Under the pieces are notes generated by a model. The model saw only the letters and a program-made list of their open reading frames with translations, did no database searches and was not told the origin of the DNA. Made by a program: the position numbers and the translations under genes. 64,000 bases of DNA from Bradyrhizobium yuanmingense (GTDB lineage: Bacteria; Pseudomonadota; Alphaproteobacteria; Rhizobiales; Xanthobacteraceae): assembly GCF_029167105.1 (NCBI RefSeq), contig NZ_JARFML010000013.1, positions 171,116-235,115 of the forward strand, given 5' to 3'. Below, in pieces: positions 16,691 to 26,852 of the stretch (position 1 is its first letter; each line of letters opens with the position of its first letter).

Positions 16691-18358
16691 TCAAGCCGTC
16701 CGATACCAGCTCGCGGCATTCCACGATTCTGTGCGGGTGTTGGGGTTCGGTATCACGCCTCGAATCGCGCTCTTGCACCCATGGACGGACGTGCTCTGGT
16801 ACAGCGGCATGAAGGGCAGGTCGCGACGGACCAGTTCCTGGACCTTGTGGTAGATCGCACGCCGCTCATCGGGATCGAAGGAGCGGGCGCCCTTATCGAG
16901 AAGGGCATCGACTTCCGGATTAGCATACTGAGCGGTGTTCGAGCCACGACCGCCTTTCGCAGCAATTGCCCGCGAATGAAATCGATTCGTCACGTCCGGA
17001 TCGGCGCCGATCAGATAGGTGATGCCCGCGAACATCGTATCGAATTGCGACTTGACCCAGAAATCGCCGAAGATCACCGCTGAGGGCAAGTTCGATATCG
17101 TCATCTCGATGCCGATCTCGGCCAGTGACTGCTTGAGGAATTGCTGAACCTGCTCGCGCAGATGGTCGCCTGATGTCGCCGAATTCGCGAAGGACAGACG
17201 CACCCCATCCTTGGCGCGGATACCGTCGCGCCCCGGTAGCCAGCCCGCCTTATCCAGGATCTCTCGCGCCTGCTTCAGGCTGAACTCCTGAACCGGCAAG
17301 TTCGGATTATGATAGAACGATTGCCGCGGCATGAAGGTTTCCGTGGCGTTCGGCACACCATAATAGAGCCCTTCGAGGATCGCTTTCCTGTCGATGGCGG
17401 CATAGATCGCCTGGCGGACCGCAAGCTCTTTGAACTGCGGCCGCTCGAGGTTGAAATAGATCGTCTCGACCGAGGACCTCGGCACCAGCGTCACCACACG
17501 GTCCGGCAGCTTGCGGGCCTCCTGGTAATTGTCAGGCGTGATGTAAGCCTGACCGACGAGGTCGATGTCGCCACTCTTGAATTGAGTGTAGAGGACTGTG
17601 AGATCAGGGATGTACTTGAAGACCAGTTGATTGATGTAGGGACCTTCGCCGAAATAGTCGGGATTGGCGACAAGCTCCAGATGGTCGCCTGCTACGCGTT
17701 TGCCCCATTTGAAAGCACCGGTGCCGACCGGAGCTTGATTGAAGGCGGCTGTGTTCGGGTCCGCCTCCTTCTCCAGGATATGCTTGGGGACGATGAAGGT
17801 TTCGGTCAGGAACGACAGGTAGGGCGCGAAGGCCTCTTCCATGCGCCAAGTGATCTCCTGTGGCGATACCACCGTGATGTCGCGGACGAGGGAATGACCC
17901 GCGGTGCGCCAACTGCGGAATTTTGGGTTGGTGATGAGCTCGAGGGTGAATTTGACATCCTCGGCCGTGAAGGGAGCGCCGTCGTGCCAGCGAACGTTGT
18001 CGCGCAGGCGGACTCGCCATTTAAGGCCGTCCTCCGAGATACCGCCGTTCTTCTGGCTCGGGACCTCCGCGGCGAGATTCGGCTGGATGACGCCCTTGGG
18101 ATCGACGCGGAACAGGGCATCGAAGACGGAGAAATGAACGCCATCGTCGACCTCGATCTTCACCATCAGGGGATTGAAGATTGTGGGCTCCTGGGAAAGC
18201 CCGACGATGATGCGGCCAGTCGGCTTTTCCCGACGAGTCTGGCCGTAAGCCGGCTTGCCGAGCAGGTTGGGCGCGAGCAGGCTGGCTGCCCCGCCGATGG
18301 CCATTACGCGCAGCGCGTCGCGTCGTGAGTAGCTCGAATTTCCAGAGCGTTTTGTCAT
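16691..18358 (-). CDS. Extracellular solute-binding protein, family 5 (peptide/opine type)
   Basis: This is a periplasmic binding protein of 555 residues. A twin-arginine signal (SRRDALRVMAIGGAASLLAP, about 11-30) suggests Tat export, which is common for this family in rhizobia. The mature part shows the SBP_bac_5 signatures: RWHDGAPFTAEDVKFTLELI, YINQLVFKYIPD, VRQAIYAAIDRKAI. The start has a strong GGAGG site. It sits between the fused ATPase and the two permeases. The ligand could be a peptide, opine or modified amino acid feeding the adjacent D-amino-acid enzymes. Confidence 0.92.
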   Translation of the reverse strand: MTKRSGNSSYSRRDALRVMAIGGAASLLAPNLLGKPAYGQTRREKPTGRIIVGLSQEPTIFNPLMVKIEVDDGVHFSVFDALFRVDPKGVIQPNLAAEVPSQKNGGISEDGLKWRVRLRDNVRWHDGAPFTAEDVKFTLELITNPKFRSWRTAGHSLVRDITVVSPQEITWRMEEAFAPYLSFLTETFIVPKHILEKEADPNTAAFNQAPVGTGAFKWGKRVAGDHLELVANPDYFGEGPYINQLVFKYIPDLTVLYTQFKSGDIDLVGQAYITPDNYQEARKLPDRVVTLVPRSSVETIYFNLERPQFKELAVRQAIYAAIDRKAILEGLYYGVPNATETFMPRQSFYHNPNLPVQEFSLKQAREILDKAGWLPGRDGIRAKDGVRLSFANSATSGDHLREQVQQFLKQSLAEIGIEMTISNLPSAVIFGDFWVKSQFDTMFAGITYLIGADPDVTNRFHSRAIAAKGGRGSNTAQYANPEVDALLDKGARSFDPDERRAIYHKVQELVRRDLPFMPLYQSTSVHGCKSAIRGVIPNPNTRTESWNAASWYRTA

Positions 18359-18395
18359 CGTATCTCCCTCCAGATGGCGCTGTCCGCCGTGGCTC

Positions 18396-20060
18396 TCATG
18401 AATTTGCCGCCAAGGCCCGTGCGCCGCCCTGCTGCTCCCCGGGAATCGCTGCGACCAGTTCGCGCGTGTAGGCCGACTGCGGGCGCAGAAAAATCTGCGA
18501 CGGCGGCCCGCTCTCGACGACCCGGCCCTTGTGCATGACCGCGATCTCATCACAGATTTGGCTGGCGACACGCAGGTCGTGGGTGATGAAGATCATCGAG
18601 ACGCCGGTCTCGCGCTGGATCTGGTCCAGCAGCTTGAGTATCTGCGCCTGGATCGACACGTCGAGCGCGGAGACCGCCTCGTCGGCAATCAGGAGCTTCG
18701 GCTTGAACATCAGCGCGCGGGCGATGCCTATGCGCTGACGTTGCCCGCCGGAGAACTCGTGCGGGTAGCGGCCGAAAGCTCCGGCATCGAGACCGACACG
18801 CGACAGCAGCGACCGTGCCTCGTCGCACGCCTTCGCGTAAGGCATTCCATGCGCGGCCGGACCTACGGTCAGGATCTGTCCAACCGTCGAGCGCGGATTG
18901 AGCGAGGCGAAGGGATCCTGGAAGATCATCTGGATCTGCGGCCGTAGCGGACGGAATTCGGCCTCCGAGAGCTTGGCGACGTCGCGACCTTCGAACAGGA
19001 TCCGGCCGTCGTCGCTGTCGAGCAGCTTGATCAACAGCCGGCCCAGCGAGGACTTGCCCGAGCCGCTTTCGCCGACGACCCCCAACGTGTGTCCGGGCGC
19101 CAGATCGAACGATACCTGGTTCACCGCCGGCACGATCCGCTGTTTTCCGAACAGCGCGCTGCCACTGCGGTAGGTCTTCACCAGCCCCTCGACCTTGAGG
19201 ATCGGCTCGTTGGCCGGAGCTTCCACAAGAGCACGGTCTTCGCCCGTCAAGTGCGGGACTGCTGCGATGAGGCGCCTTGTGTAGGGATGACTGGGCGACT
19301 GCAGAACCTGGACAGCGCCGCCCTGTTCAACGATGTGCCCCTTCTCCATGACCAAAACGCTGTCGGCGATTTCGGCCACGACGCCGAAGTCATGGGTGAT
19401 GAACATGACGCTCATCCCCTTGCGGCGCTGAATGTCGCGGATCAGCTTGAGGATTTGCGCCTGGGTCGTGACGTCGAGAGCCGTCGTCGGCTCGTCCGCG
19501 ATCAGGATGGCGGGCTCAAGCGCAAGAGCCATGGCGATCATCACCCGCTGCCGCTGCCCGCCCGAAAGCCGGAAGGGATATTGGTGATACATGAGCTTCG
19601 GATCAGCCAGACCCACTTCAATCAGCAAGTCTATGGCCCGGCTGCGACGCGAGGCCGGCGTGCCGACGTCGTGCGCTGCCATCACTTCCTCGATCTGCGC
19701 GCCCACGGTCATCAGCGGGTTGAGTGCCGAGAGAGGATCTTGAAAGATCATCGAGACGACGCGGCCGCGCAGGCTACGGAGCTTCTCGGGCGAGAGGCCC
19801 ACGATGTTCATTCCGTCCAGCTGAATCGCACCCGAAGGGATCCGGATCGCCTTCGGGAGAAGGCCCATGATCGCATTGGCGGTGACCGACTTGCCCGATC
19901 CGGATTCCCCGATGATACAGAGAATCTGTCCGCGCTTCAGATCGAAGGAGATGTTCTCGACGGCGTTGGCCCTCTCCATTCCTTCCGGCAAACTTACGGT
20001 CAGCTCGCGCACCGACAGCGCGACATCGGCGGGACTTGCCACCTGGATGCCAGAGAACAT
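18396..20060 (-). CDS. Fused DppD-DppF-type ABC transporter ATPase (two ATP-binding domains)
   Basis: This 554-residue protein carries two complete ABC cassettes. The first has GESGSGKSVTANAI (Walker A), FRLSGGQRQRV and ILIADEPTTALD. The second has GESGSGKSSLGRLL, HEFSGGQRQRIGI and LLIADEAVSALD. The second cassette has alanine in place of the usual proline after the Walker B glutamate. Each cassette ends with the oligopeptide-type tail (PSHPYTRRLIAAVP and PQSAYTRELVAAIP). AGGAGG precedes the start at 20060. It is the first gene of the importer operon and replaces the separate DppD and DppF subunits. Confidence 0.92.
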   Translation of the reverse strand: MFSGIQVASPADVALSVRELTVSLPEGMERANAVENISFDLKRGQILCIIGESGSGKSVTANAIMGLLPKAIRIPSGAIQLDGMNIVGLSPEKLRSLRGRVVSMIFQDPLSALNPLMTVGAQIEEVMAAHDVGTPASRRSRAIDLLIEVGLADPKLMYHQYPFRLSGGQRQRVMIAMALALEPAILIADEPTTALDVTTQAQILKLIRDIQRRKGMSVMFITHDFGVVAEIADSVLVMEKGHIVEQGGAVQVLQSPSHPYTRRLIAAVPHLTGEDRALVEAPANEPILKVEGLVKTYRSGSALFGKQRIVPAVNQVSFDLAPGHTLGVVGESGSGKSSLGRLLIKLLDSDDGRILFEGRDVAKLSEAEFRPLRPQIQMIFQDPFASLNPRSTVGQILTVGPAAHGMPYAKACDEARSLLSRVGLDAGAFGRYPHEFSGGQRQRIGIARALMFKPKLLIADEAVSALDVSIQAQILKLLDQIQRETGVSMIFITHDLRVASQICDEIAVMHKGRVVESGPPSQIFLRPQSAYTRELVAAIPGEQQGGARALAANS

Positions 20061-20718
20061 GCGAGCATCCTCCTCTTTCAAGCCAGTGCCGTCATCTTCG
20101 TGCGGCCGGCGCCTTCGGCTCCTTGCGCCTCCACGCTCCTTGGACAGGTCAATAATTCGCCGCTCAACTTGCCATTCCTTCATTGGAGGCTGCGACATGA
20201 TTCAGGTCTCTTCGCGCAAGAAGCAAGAGCTGTTGCTCGGAGCGCAGTGCCGACCTGATCGGCCACCTCGATCGAAGCGAACCTCAGACGGCATCCGCGT
20301 CATGGCTTGATCGCTTCCGCGAAGGCCTGCTCCTGGACACGGCTCATGAAAGTTGCCTCTATGGACTTTGGCCGATCGATCAGTTGGTTCTGTCGATCTT
20401 GACGATTTCAATCACCGCGGAGTCGCCGAAAGCCGGCATCCGGGCAGCACGAACTTCTGAAAACGAAGTCCGATTTGGCATTTCAATCTGCGCCGCCGGG
20501 CCTGTCGTGACCCCCTGTCAGGAAGGCGCGCGACGGATCGCAGGAACACGTGCATCAGTCTCGCCGCCTGCAAGCTGCGACGCAAGCAAGGTATTTTCGC
20601 AATATTAGCCTGCGTCAAAGGCAGTAAACCGCAGGATATTCGGTCTCACGACGAAAGTCCGCGGGGGCTGCCGCAATTCCTCGGTTACGCTACGGCGACC
20701 ACCGGAGATCCCTGTCGG
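20061..20718. other. Divergent intergenic region, importer operon / FAD oxidoreductase B
   Basis: No supportable gene is seen on either strand in about 650 bases. Short frames have no ribosome sites or family features. It lies between divergent transcription units (importer leftward, oxidoreductase rightward) and must hold both promoters. I could not identify a clear operator palindrome. Confidence 0.45.
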
Positions 20719-22044
20719 ATGAGCGCGCCGCTCCTGCATATCGAATCCAGTCCGTCCCTTCCTCGTGAAGCGGACGTCGTCGTCGTCGGCGGTGGTGTCG
20801 TAGGCGTGTTCACAAGCTACTATCTCGCGCGTAGCGGCCTCAAGGTTGCCTTGCTCGAGAAGGGCCGCGTCGCCGCCGAGCAGTCCAGCCGCAACTGGGG
20901 ATGGTGCCGCCAACAGAACCGCGACGCACGCGAGCTGCCGCTTGCGACCAAGAGCCTCGATCTCTGGGAACGAGTTGCCCAGGAAACGGGTGAAGACACG
21001 GGCTTTCGCCGCTGCGGCCTGTTGTATTTGTCGAACGACGAGAATGAGCTGGCGGGCTGGGCCAAGTGGGGGGACTTCGCCAGGACCGTTGGCGTCACGA
21101 CGCATATGTTGAGCTCGGAAGAGGCGAGCGGTCGGGGCAAGGCGACGGGGCGTAAGTGGAAGGGCGGCGTCTTCTCACCGACAGACGGGACGGCGGACAC
21201 TTCAAAAGCCGTCCCCATCGCCGCGCGTGCGATCATGGCGGCAGGCGGTACTGTGCACCAGCTCTGCGCCGCGCGCGGCATCGAGCTCAGCGCCGGTCGG
21301 GTCAGCGGGGTGGTGACCGAGGCCGGCACGATCCGGACGAAAACGGTGGTGATGGCGGGAGGCGCGTGGGCTTCTTCGTTCTGCAACCAGCTTGGAATTC
21401 GTTTCCCTCAGGCATCGGTGCGCCAATCCATTCTCGCCGTGGCTCCTGGCGCAGCAGGCCTGCCTGATGCCCTGCACACTGCGCAGCTGTCGCTCACACG
21501 GCGCGGCAACGGCGGATACACGCTCGCCATCAGCGGGCGCGCGCGAGTCGATCCGACGCCGCAGCAGGTCAGGTTCGGCCGCGAATTCCTCCCCATGTTC
21601 GCCCGCCGCTGGCGAAGCCTCAGCCCCGGGGCCTTCGAGGGCATGCGGCAAGGCCACGAATCCCTGGCGAAATGGAGGCTCGATGAGGTGACCCCGATGG
21701 AGCTGAACCGAACGCTCAATCCCCGCCCCGACATGAGGCAGATTCGGCTGACGCATCGACGCGCGTGCGAGCTTGTCCCCGAGCTACGGCCCCTCGCCAT
21801 CTCAAGCGTCTGGGCCGGCTACATCGACAGCACACCGGACGGCATTCCGGCAATCGGCGAAGTTGAATCCATTCCAGGCTTCATCCTCGCGGCGGGGTTC
21901 AGTGGCCACGGCTTCGGGATCGGGCCCGGCACCGGGCACATGATCGCCGACATCATCACCGGTCGGGCACCGATCGTCGACCCGCGCCCCTACAGGCCGG
22001 AACGGCTGAGAATGAGCGCCTGGGGCAAGGTCAGCGAGTTCTGA
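20719..22044 (+). CDS. FAD-dependent amino-acid/amine oxidoreductase (DadA/PuuB-like), paralog B
   Basis: This DAO-fold flavoenzyme of 441 residues has VVVVGGGVVGVFTSYYLA (about 20-37) for FAD and the block NWGWCRQQNRD (59-69). Near the end are YIDSTPDGIPAIG and AGFSGHGFGIGPGTGH. It is closely related in motif order to the gene at 7831-9159. It lies upstream of an Lrp regulator on the same strand, and an aminotransferase and gabD follow. The order oxidase, transaminase, semialdehyde dehydrogenase resembles polyamine or omega-amino-acid catabolism. Whether it acts on D-amino acids or on a gamma-glutamyl amine is not decided by sequence. Confidence 0.88.
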   Translation: MSAPLLHIESSPSLPREADVVVVGGGVVGVFTSYYLARSGLKVALLEKGRVAAEQSSRNWGWCRQQNRDARELPLATKSLDLWERVAQETGEDTGFRRCGLLYLSNDENELAGWAKWGDFARTVGVTTHMLSSEEASGRGKATGRKWKGGVFSPTDGTADTSKAVPIAARAIMAAGGTVHQLCAARGIELSAGRVSGVVTEAGTIRTKTVVMAGGAWASSFCNQLGIRFPQASVRQSILAVAPGAAGLPDALHTAQLSLTRRGNGGYTLAISGRARVDPTPQQVRFGREFLPMFARRWRSLSPGAFEGMRQGHESLAKWRLDEVTPMELNRTLNPRPDMRQIRLTHRRACELVPELRPLAISSVWAGYIDSTPDGIPAIGEVESIPGFILAAGFSGHGFGIGPGTGHMIADIITGRAPIVDPRPYRPERLRMSAWGKVSEF

Positions 22045-22157
22045 ATTGCAGTTTCCGCCTCGTTGGGAAAAGCTGCTGGTTGATGCTATGAAGATGCATA
22101 TGACGCTGAAGACTCAAAGCCCCGACGCCGTTGTCGGCCCCATCTGATGGCATTGCT

Positions 22158-22634
22158 ATGAAGCTCGATAAGATCGACATCAGGATTTTATGCGAACTGC
22201 AGAAGAACGGGCGCATTTCCAACGTCGAGCTCGCAGAGCTGATAAATCTTTCGCCGAGCCCGTGCCTAATGCGCGTCAAGAGGCTCCAGACGGAGGGCTT
22301 CATCACCGGCTATTCCGCCCAGATCGATGTTGCCAAGCTCGGACAAACTCTGACGGTCTTCGCTGAAATCACCTTGAAAAATCACCGGCAGATCGATTTC
22401 GCTCGCTTTCTCACGACGATCGAAAAGATCGATTCGGTCGTCGAATGCCATCTGGTTTCGGGCGGGTACGACTATCTCGTCAAGTTCATCACCGCGGGGA
22501 TCAGCGAATATCAGGCTGTCATGGAACGCCTGGTCGAGATGGATATCGGTATCGACAAGTACTTCAGTTTCGTCGTGCTGAAGTCCCCGATCGTGAAATC
22601 CCATCTTCCGCTCGAAAGCATCTTCAATGGCTAA
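22158..22634 (+). CDS. Lrp/AsnC family transcriptional regulator
   Basis: This is a small DNA-binding regulator of 158 residues. It starts MKLDKIDIRILCELQKNGR, the usual Lrp helix-turn-helix opening, continues with SNVELAELINLSPSPCLMRVKRL as the recognition part, and ends with a C-terminal ligand-binding domain (VECHLVSGGYDYLVKF). I chose 22158 over the frame start at 22131 because the family begins exactly there. It lies about 110 bases after FAD oxidoreductase B and faces the aminotransferase gene. It probably senses an amino acid and controls the surrounding amino-acid/amine genes. Confidence 0.9.
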   Translation: MKLDKIDIRILCELQKNGRISNVELAELINLSPSPCLMRVKRLQTEGFITGYSAQIDVAKLGQTLTVFAEITLKNHRQIDFARFLTTIEKIDSVVECHLVSGGYDYLVKFITAGISEYQAVMERLVEMDIGIDKYFSFVVLKSPIVKSHLPLESIFNG

Positions 22635-22666
22635 GAACTAAGACAACGGCGCCGGCAGCGCGGTGA

Positions 22667-24043
22667 TCATCCCTTCATCGCCGCACGGACGTCCTTGTCT
22701 TCGAGCGTTTGGTCGAGCGTAGTCTTTGTCCGCTCAATAATGCCATCGATGTCGTCATCGGTGCAGCACAGCGGCGGCGCATAGCCCAGCACGCCTTGCG
22801 CAAAAGCGCGGATCACGAGACCATTGTCCCATGCGCGGTCGAAGATGCGGCGCGCCGCGTCGGCTTCCGCCGGCAGAGGCGTCTTGAGCTCCTTGTCAGT
22901 CACAAGCTCGATAGCAGCCAGCATGCCGCGACCGCGGACATCGCCGACGAGCGGATGATCGGCAAGCGCGCGAAGACCTTGCATCAGGCGATGCCCGGCC
23001 TTCCGGCCGTTTTCCAGCAAGCCGTTTTCATAGAGATCAAGGCACGCGAGCCCAACGGCTGCACTGACGGGATGCGCGGAATAGGTGTAGCCGTGGCCGA
23101 CGGCCGCCTTGCCGGCGCCGTCGGCAATCGTGTTGTAGACGCCGTCGGACATGAGAACGGCCCCCATCGGCACGTACCCCGAGGTCAGCCCCTTTGCCGT
23201 GGTCATGAGATCCGGCACGACATCATCTTCCTCGCAGGCAAAGAGCGGACCGACACGGCCAAAGCCGGTGATGACCTCATCGGCCACGAACAGAATATCG
23301 TGCTCCTTGCAGACCGCATGCATGGCCTTGAGCCAGGACGGCGGCGGAACGAGGACACCTCCTGACCCCTGTATCGGCTCGACATAGAAGGCGGCGACGC
23401 GTTCGGCGCCGAGTTCGGCGATCTTCGCCCGCAAGGCCGCGACCGACGCCGCAATGATAGCCTGGGGATGCGAACCGACAGGGTTGCGATAGGCGTAGTG
23501 GGACGGAATTTTGTGCTGCCAGTTGTATGGCACTCCAAAGCCCGTATGAAAGGCCGGCAGCGCAGTCAGGCCAGACCCTGCCGTCGATGATCCGTGGTAG
23601 CCAGACTCCACGGAAATGAACTGGTCCTTCTGCGGCCTCCCTTTGGCATGATAGTAGTACCTGATGAACCGGATTGTACTGTCGACGGCATCGGAGCCAC
23701 CCAGCGTGAAGTAGACATGGTTCAGATCGCCAGGCGCCAACTCAGCCAACCTGGCCGCCAGCCGGATCGCCGGGTCCGAGCCCAAACCGAAATAGCCTGT
23801 CGCATAAGGCAGCTCCTGCAGCTGTCGCGTAGCCGCTTCTACGATGCTGTCCTGTCCGTAGCCGGCATTGACACACCACAGACCCGCAAAGCCGTCCAGC
23901 AATTGACGTCCCGAGACATCGGTCAGCGTCGCGCCCTTGCCTGACTTCAGCACGCGGACGCCCGTCGCCTCGTGGCTGCGATAAGAAGAGACCGGGTGAA
24001 TCAGATGCGCGCGATCGAGCTCAACTAGCGAGTTTCTCAACAT
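22667..24043 (-). CDS. Class III aminotransferase (omega-amino acid:pyruvate / putrescine type)
   Basis: This PLP transaminase of 458 residues has substrate and cofactor residues in FTLGGSDAVDSTIRFI (about 112-127), Asp255 in FVADEVITGFGR, and the Schiff-base lysine Lys284 in TTAKGLTSGYVPMGA. LWCVNAGYG and YATGYFG are typical of omega-amino-acid and putrescine transaminases that make semialdehydes. It converges on the Lrp gene and is close to gabD, which would oxidise succinate semialdehyde if the substrate is GABA or a polyamine product. Confidence 0.9.
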   Translation of the reverse strand: MLRNSLVELDRAHLIHPVSSYRSHEATGVRVLKSGKGATLTDVSGRQLLDGFAGLWCVNAGYGQDSIVEAATRQLQELPYATGYFGLGSDPAIRLAARLAELAPGDLNHVYFTLGGSDAVDSTIRFIRYYYHAKGRPQKDQFISVESGYHGSSTAGSGLTALPAFHTGFGVPYNWQHKIPSHYAYRNPVGSHPQAIIAASVAALRAKIAELGAERVAAFYVEPIQGSGGVLVPPPSWLKAMHAVCKEHDILFVADEVITGFGRVGPLFACEEDDVVPDLMTTAKGLTSGYVPMGAVLMSDGVYNTIADGAGKAAVGHGYTYSAHPVSAAVGLACLDLYENGLLENGRKAGHRLMQGLRALADHPLVGDVRGRGMLAAIELVTDKELKTPLPAEADAARRIFDRAWDNGLVIRAFAQGVLGYAPPLCCTDDDIDGIIERTKTTLDQTLEDKDVRAAMKG

Positions 24044-24379
24044 ATTGTCCTCCAGGTCGGCCGCGATGTTTGTGCGAACAGCCCGTTGTGTCCGGGCTCA
24101 ACATAAGTTGCCGAAGACAGCACTTGCTCCCAGGCATGACACGGACGGAGGGCGTTTTGACTTTGATTGGGCACCACTGCGGCATGTTATGCCGGCATGG
24201 TGCGGCGACGGCATCGAGGCTAACCGGGAGAGCCGTCGTCGCGCAACTCTCTGCCACGGCTCCGATGCGATACGACACAATCTGCTCCCGACCACCGCGA
24301 CATCGGCGCTTTATCTCGTCGGCTGCTCGCTATGGTGCGTGTCGTACCGGCAAGCGGTGCGAGATCAAGGATTGGAGCT
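24044..24379. other. Divergent promoter region, aminotransferase / HAD gene
   Basis: No gene is supported here. The region separates the leftward aminotransferase from the rightward HAD gene. It contains the perfect 10-bp palindrome ATGCCGGCAT near 24189-24198, inside a run with repeated CGGCAT motifs. That could be a regulator site for the two genes. Evidence is weak. Confidence 0.35.
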
Positions 24380-25069
24380 ATGGCGACATTCAGACCGAAA
24401 TACATCACCTTCGACTGCTACGGCACGCTGACCAATTTCGACATGGCCGGCGCCGCGACCCGAGTCTACGGCTCGGAGGTTTCTGCTGCGGCGATGGCAA
24501 AGCTCATCAAGGACTTTTCAGCCTACCGTCTGGACGAGGTTCTCGGCGCGTGGAAACCGTATTTCGAGGTCGTGCACAACGCGCTGGAGCGCGCCTGCAA
24601 ACGCAATGGTGTGGTCTTTAAGCCGGAGCATGCCCAGCGCATCAATGAAGAGATCCACACATGGGGTCCACATCCGGACGTCCCGGCTGGCCTGGCCAAG
24701 GTTGCCAAGGAGATCCCGCTGGTCATCTTGTCGAACTCCATGAAGAACCTCATCATGTCCAACGTGGAGAAGCTCGGCGCTCCCTTCCACACGGTCATCA
24801 CGGCCGAGGAGACTGGCGCCTACAAGCCGCACATGAAAGGCTTCGAATACATGTTCGACAAGCTGGACTGCGGCCCGGAAGATATCACTCACGTCTCCTC
24901 CTCGTTCCGCTACGATCTGATGACCGCCTACGATCTGGGTATCAAGAGCAAGGTGTGGGTGAACCGCGGTCACGAGCCGGCGAACCCCTTCTATGAATAC
25001 ACCGAGGTCTCAGGCATCGGCGGCTTGGCTGCCGCAGTCGGCCTGGAGCCTCTTCGCAAAATCGCCTGA
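24380..25069 (+). CDS. Haloacid dehalogenase type II-like HAD hydrolase
   Basis: This cytoplasmic HAD hydrolase has 229 residues. The nucleophile is Asp12 in ITFDCYGTL. Motif II is PLVILSNS, the lysine is in TGAYKPHMKGFEY, and the final acidic motif is in SSSFRYDLMTAYDLG. The layout matches L-2-haloacid dehalogenases, although many such proteins act on other substrates. A broken relative lies at 10450-10584. A strong hairpin terminator follows at 25130. It is divergent from the aminotransferase. Confidence 0.87.
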   Translation: MATFRPKYITFDCYGTLTNFDMAGAATRVYGSEVSAAAMAKLIKDFSAYRLDEVLGAWKPYFEVVHNALERACKRNGVVFKPEHAQRINEEIHTWGPHPDVPAGLAKVAKEIPLVILSNSMKNLIMSNVEKLGAPFHTVITAEETGAYKPHMKGFEYMFDKLDCGPEDITHVSSSFRYDLMTAYDLGIKSKVWVNRGHEPANPFYEYTEVSGIGGLAAAVGLEPLRKIA

Positions 25070-25129
25070 GCGCAGTTCTTTCGGGATCTCTCGCCGCGCT
25101 TCAGTAATAGAGATCTGCGCTGGTCAAGG

Positions 25130-25159
25130 AAAAGGGGGCGGTTCAGCCGCCCCCCTTTT
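25130..25159. terminator. Bidirectional rho-independent terminator
   Basis: AAAAGGGGGCGG, a short TTCAG loop and CCGCCCCCCTTTT form a near-perfect GC-rich stem flanked by A and T runs, with one extra C. It lies between the convergent HAD and gabD genes and would serve both directions. Confidence 0.85.
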
Positions 25160-25183
25160 CTTTGTTTCAGATCCGATGGACGC

Positions 25184-26641
25184 TCAGTCCAGGCCACCGA
25201 CATGGAGAGCCTTGCTCTCGAGATATTCTTCGATCCCGAGCTGAGATCCCTCGCGTCCCAGTCCCGACTGTTTGACACCGCCGAAAGGCGCGACCTCCGT
25301 CGAGATCAGACCGGTGTTCAGGCCGACCATGCCGAACTCCAATGCCTCGGCAACACGCCAGGAACGCTTCAGGTTCTCAGTGTAGAAATACGCCGCCAGG
25401 CCGTATGGCGTGCCGTTGGCGATCGCAATCGCCTCGTCCTCGGTCTCAAAGCGGAAAAGCGGTGCGACCGGCCCAAAGGTCTCCTCCGAAGCCAGGAGCA
25501 TCTCAGTCGTCGCGCCACCGAGCACGAGAGGCCGGGCATATTGCCGACCTTCCGGCACCGCCTCACTCTCCGAGATGATCTTTGCGCCCTTGTCCAGGGC
25601 GTCCGTGACGTGCCGCCTGATCTTCTCGATCGCAGCGCCATTGATCATCGGCCCGATTGCGACCCCCTCTTCGGTGCCGGCGCCGACCTTCATTTTCGCG
25701 ACCTTGCTGGCGAGCTTCTGTGCAAAGGCATCGTAGATGCCAGATTGCACCAGAATGCGATTGCAGCAAACGCAAGTCTGTCCGCCGTTGCGGAATTTAG
25801 ATGCAATCGCGCCCTCGACGGCGCGGTCGATATCGGCATCATCGAAGACGATGAACGGCGCATTGCCGCCGAGCTCGAGGCTGAGCCGCTTGATGTTGTC
25901 GGCAGCGCCCTTCATCAGCAACGCGCCGATGCGGGTCGATCCCGTGAACGAGATCTTGCGGACGGTCTCATTGGCCATCAGCTCCTTGCCAATGTCCGCC
26001 GGCATGCCCGTCACGATGTTGATCACGCCCGGTGGAATTCCTGCCCGCTCCGCCAGCACACCGATCGCGAGGGCCGAAAACGGCGTGAATTCGGAGGGCT
26101 TGATGACGACGGTGCAGCCCGCGGCAAGCGCAGGCGCCACTTTGCGTGTAATCATCGCGTTGGGGAAATTCCAGGGCGTAATGATCCCGCAGACGCCGAC
26201 CGGCTCTTTCATAACCAGAATGCGGCGATCGATCGTGGGTGACGGGATCGTCGATCCGTTGATCCGGCGCGCCTCTTCCGCAAACCATTTGACGAAGGAG
26301 GCCCCATAGCGGATTTCGCCAAGCGATTCCGCCAGTGGCTTACCCTGCTCCAGCGTGAGCAGAAGAGCCAAATCCTGCTCATGGTGTCGCATGAGCTCGT
26401 ACCAGCGCTCCAGCAGCGCTGCCCGCTCTGCATGGGCCTTGGTCCTCCAATGCTTGAACGCGTCGGCCGCAGCGTTGATGGCAGCCCTGGTCTCCTCGCA
26501 CCCCATATCCGGGATGGTGCCAAGAACTTGCTGGCTGGCAGGATCGACGACATCAACCGTTGCCTTCGCACTCGCGTCGCGCCAGTGGCCGCCGATCAGT
26601 CCCTGCTGGCGAAACAGATCCTTGTCTTTCAATGCAACCAT
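25184..26641 (-). CDS. gabD: Succinate-semialdehyde dehydrogenase
   Basis: This ALDH of 485 residues is typical of GabD. It has ITPWNFPNAMITRK (about 154-167), VIKPSEFTPFSALA, catalytic Glu256 in LSLELGGNAPFIVFDDAD, and catalytic Cys290 in NGGQTCVCCNR. The adjacent cysteines in that block are usual in GabD proteins. The end reads APFGGVKQSGLGREGSQLGIEEYLE. It oxidises succinate semialdehyde to succinate, draining GABA and polyamine breakdown into the TCA cycle. It is bounded by the bidirectional terminator and lies near the class III aminotransferase. Confidence 0.93.
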   Translation of the reverse strand: MVALKDKDLFRQQGLIGGHWRDASAKATVDVVDPASQQVLGTIPDMGCEETRAAINAAADAFKHWRTKAHAERAALLERWYELMRHHEQDLALLLTLEQGKPLAESLGEIRYGASFVKWFAEEARRINGSTIPSPTIDRRILVMKEPVGVCGIITPWNFPNAMITRKVAPALAAGCTVVIKPSEFTPFSALAIGVLAERAGIPPGVINIVTGMPADIGKELMANETVRKISFTGSTRIGALLMKGAADNIKRLSLELGGNAPFIVFDDADIDRAVEGAIASKFRNGGQTCVCCNRILVQSGIYDAFAQKLASKVAKMKVGAGTEEGVAIGPMINGAAIEKIRRHVTDALDKGAKIISESEAVPEGRQYARPLVLGGATTEMLLASEETFGPVAPLFRFETEDEAIAIANGTPYGLAAYFYTENLKRSWRVAEALEFGMVGLNTGLISTEVAPFGGVKQSGLGREGSQLGIEEYLESKALHVGGLD

Positions 26642-26852
26642 GTATTTGTTCCCTTACCCTTGGGGTCAAACCGCCATCACTGCTGGATATGCGATTGGCG
26701 AGACAAAGCGGTCTCAACCGAGCGATACAGCACCGCACGCCGCATTTTTCATCGAGAAGGAAGCGTCTGATGGCGTCGAATCCGGTCAGACGGGATCTCG
26801 AAAGTCGATTGTTCTGGCCGTCGTTCAGTGACGCCGCCGTCAGGCACCGTGC

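Noticed and set aside
15468..16853. 461-residue plus-strand open frame over the DppB/DppC genes
   Set aside because: Low-complexity antisense of two well-supported permeases.
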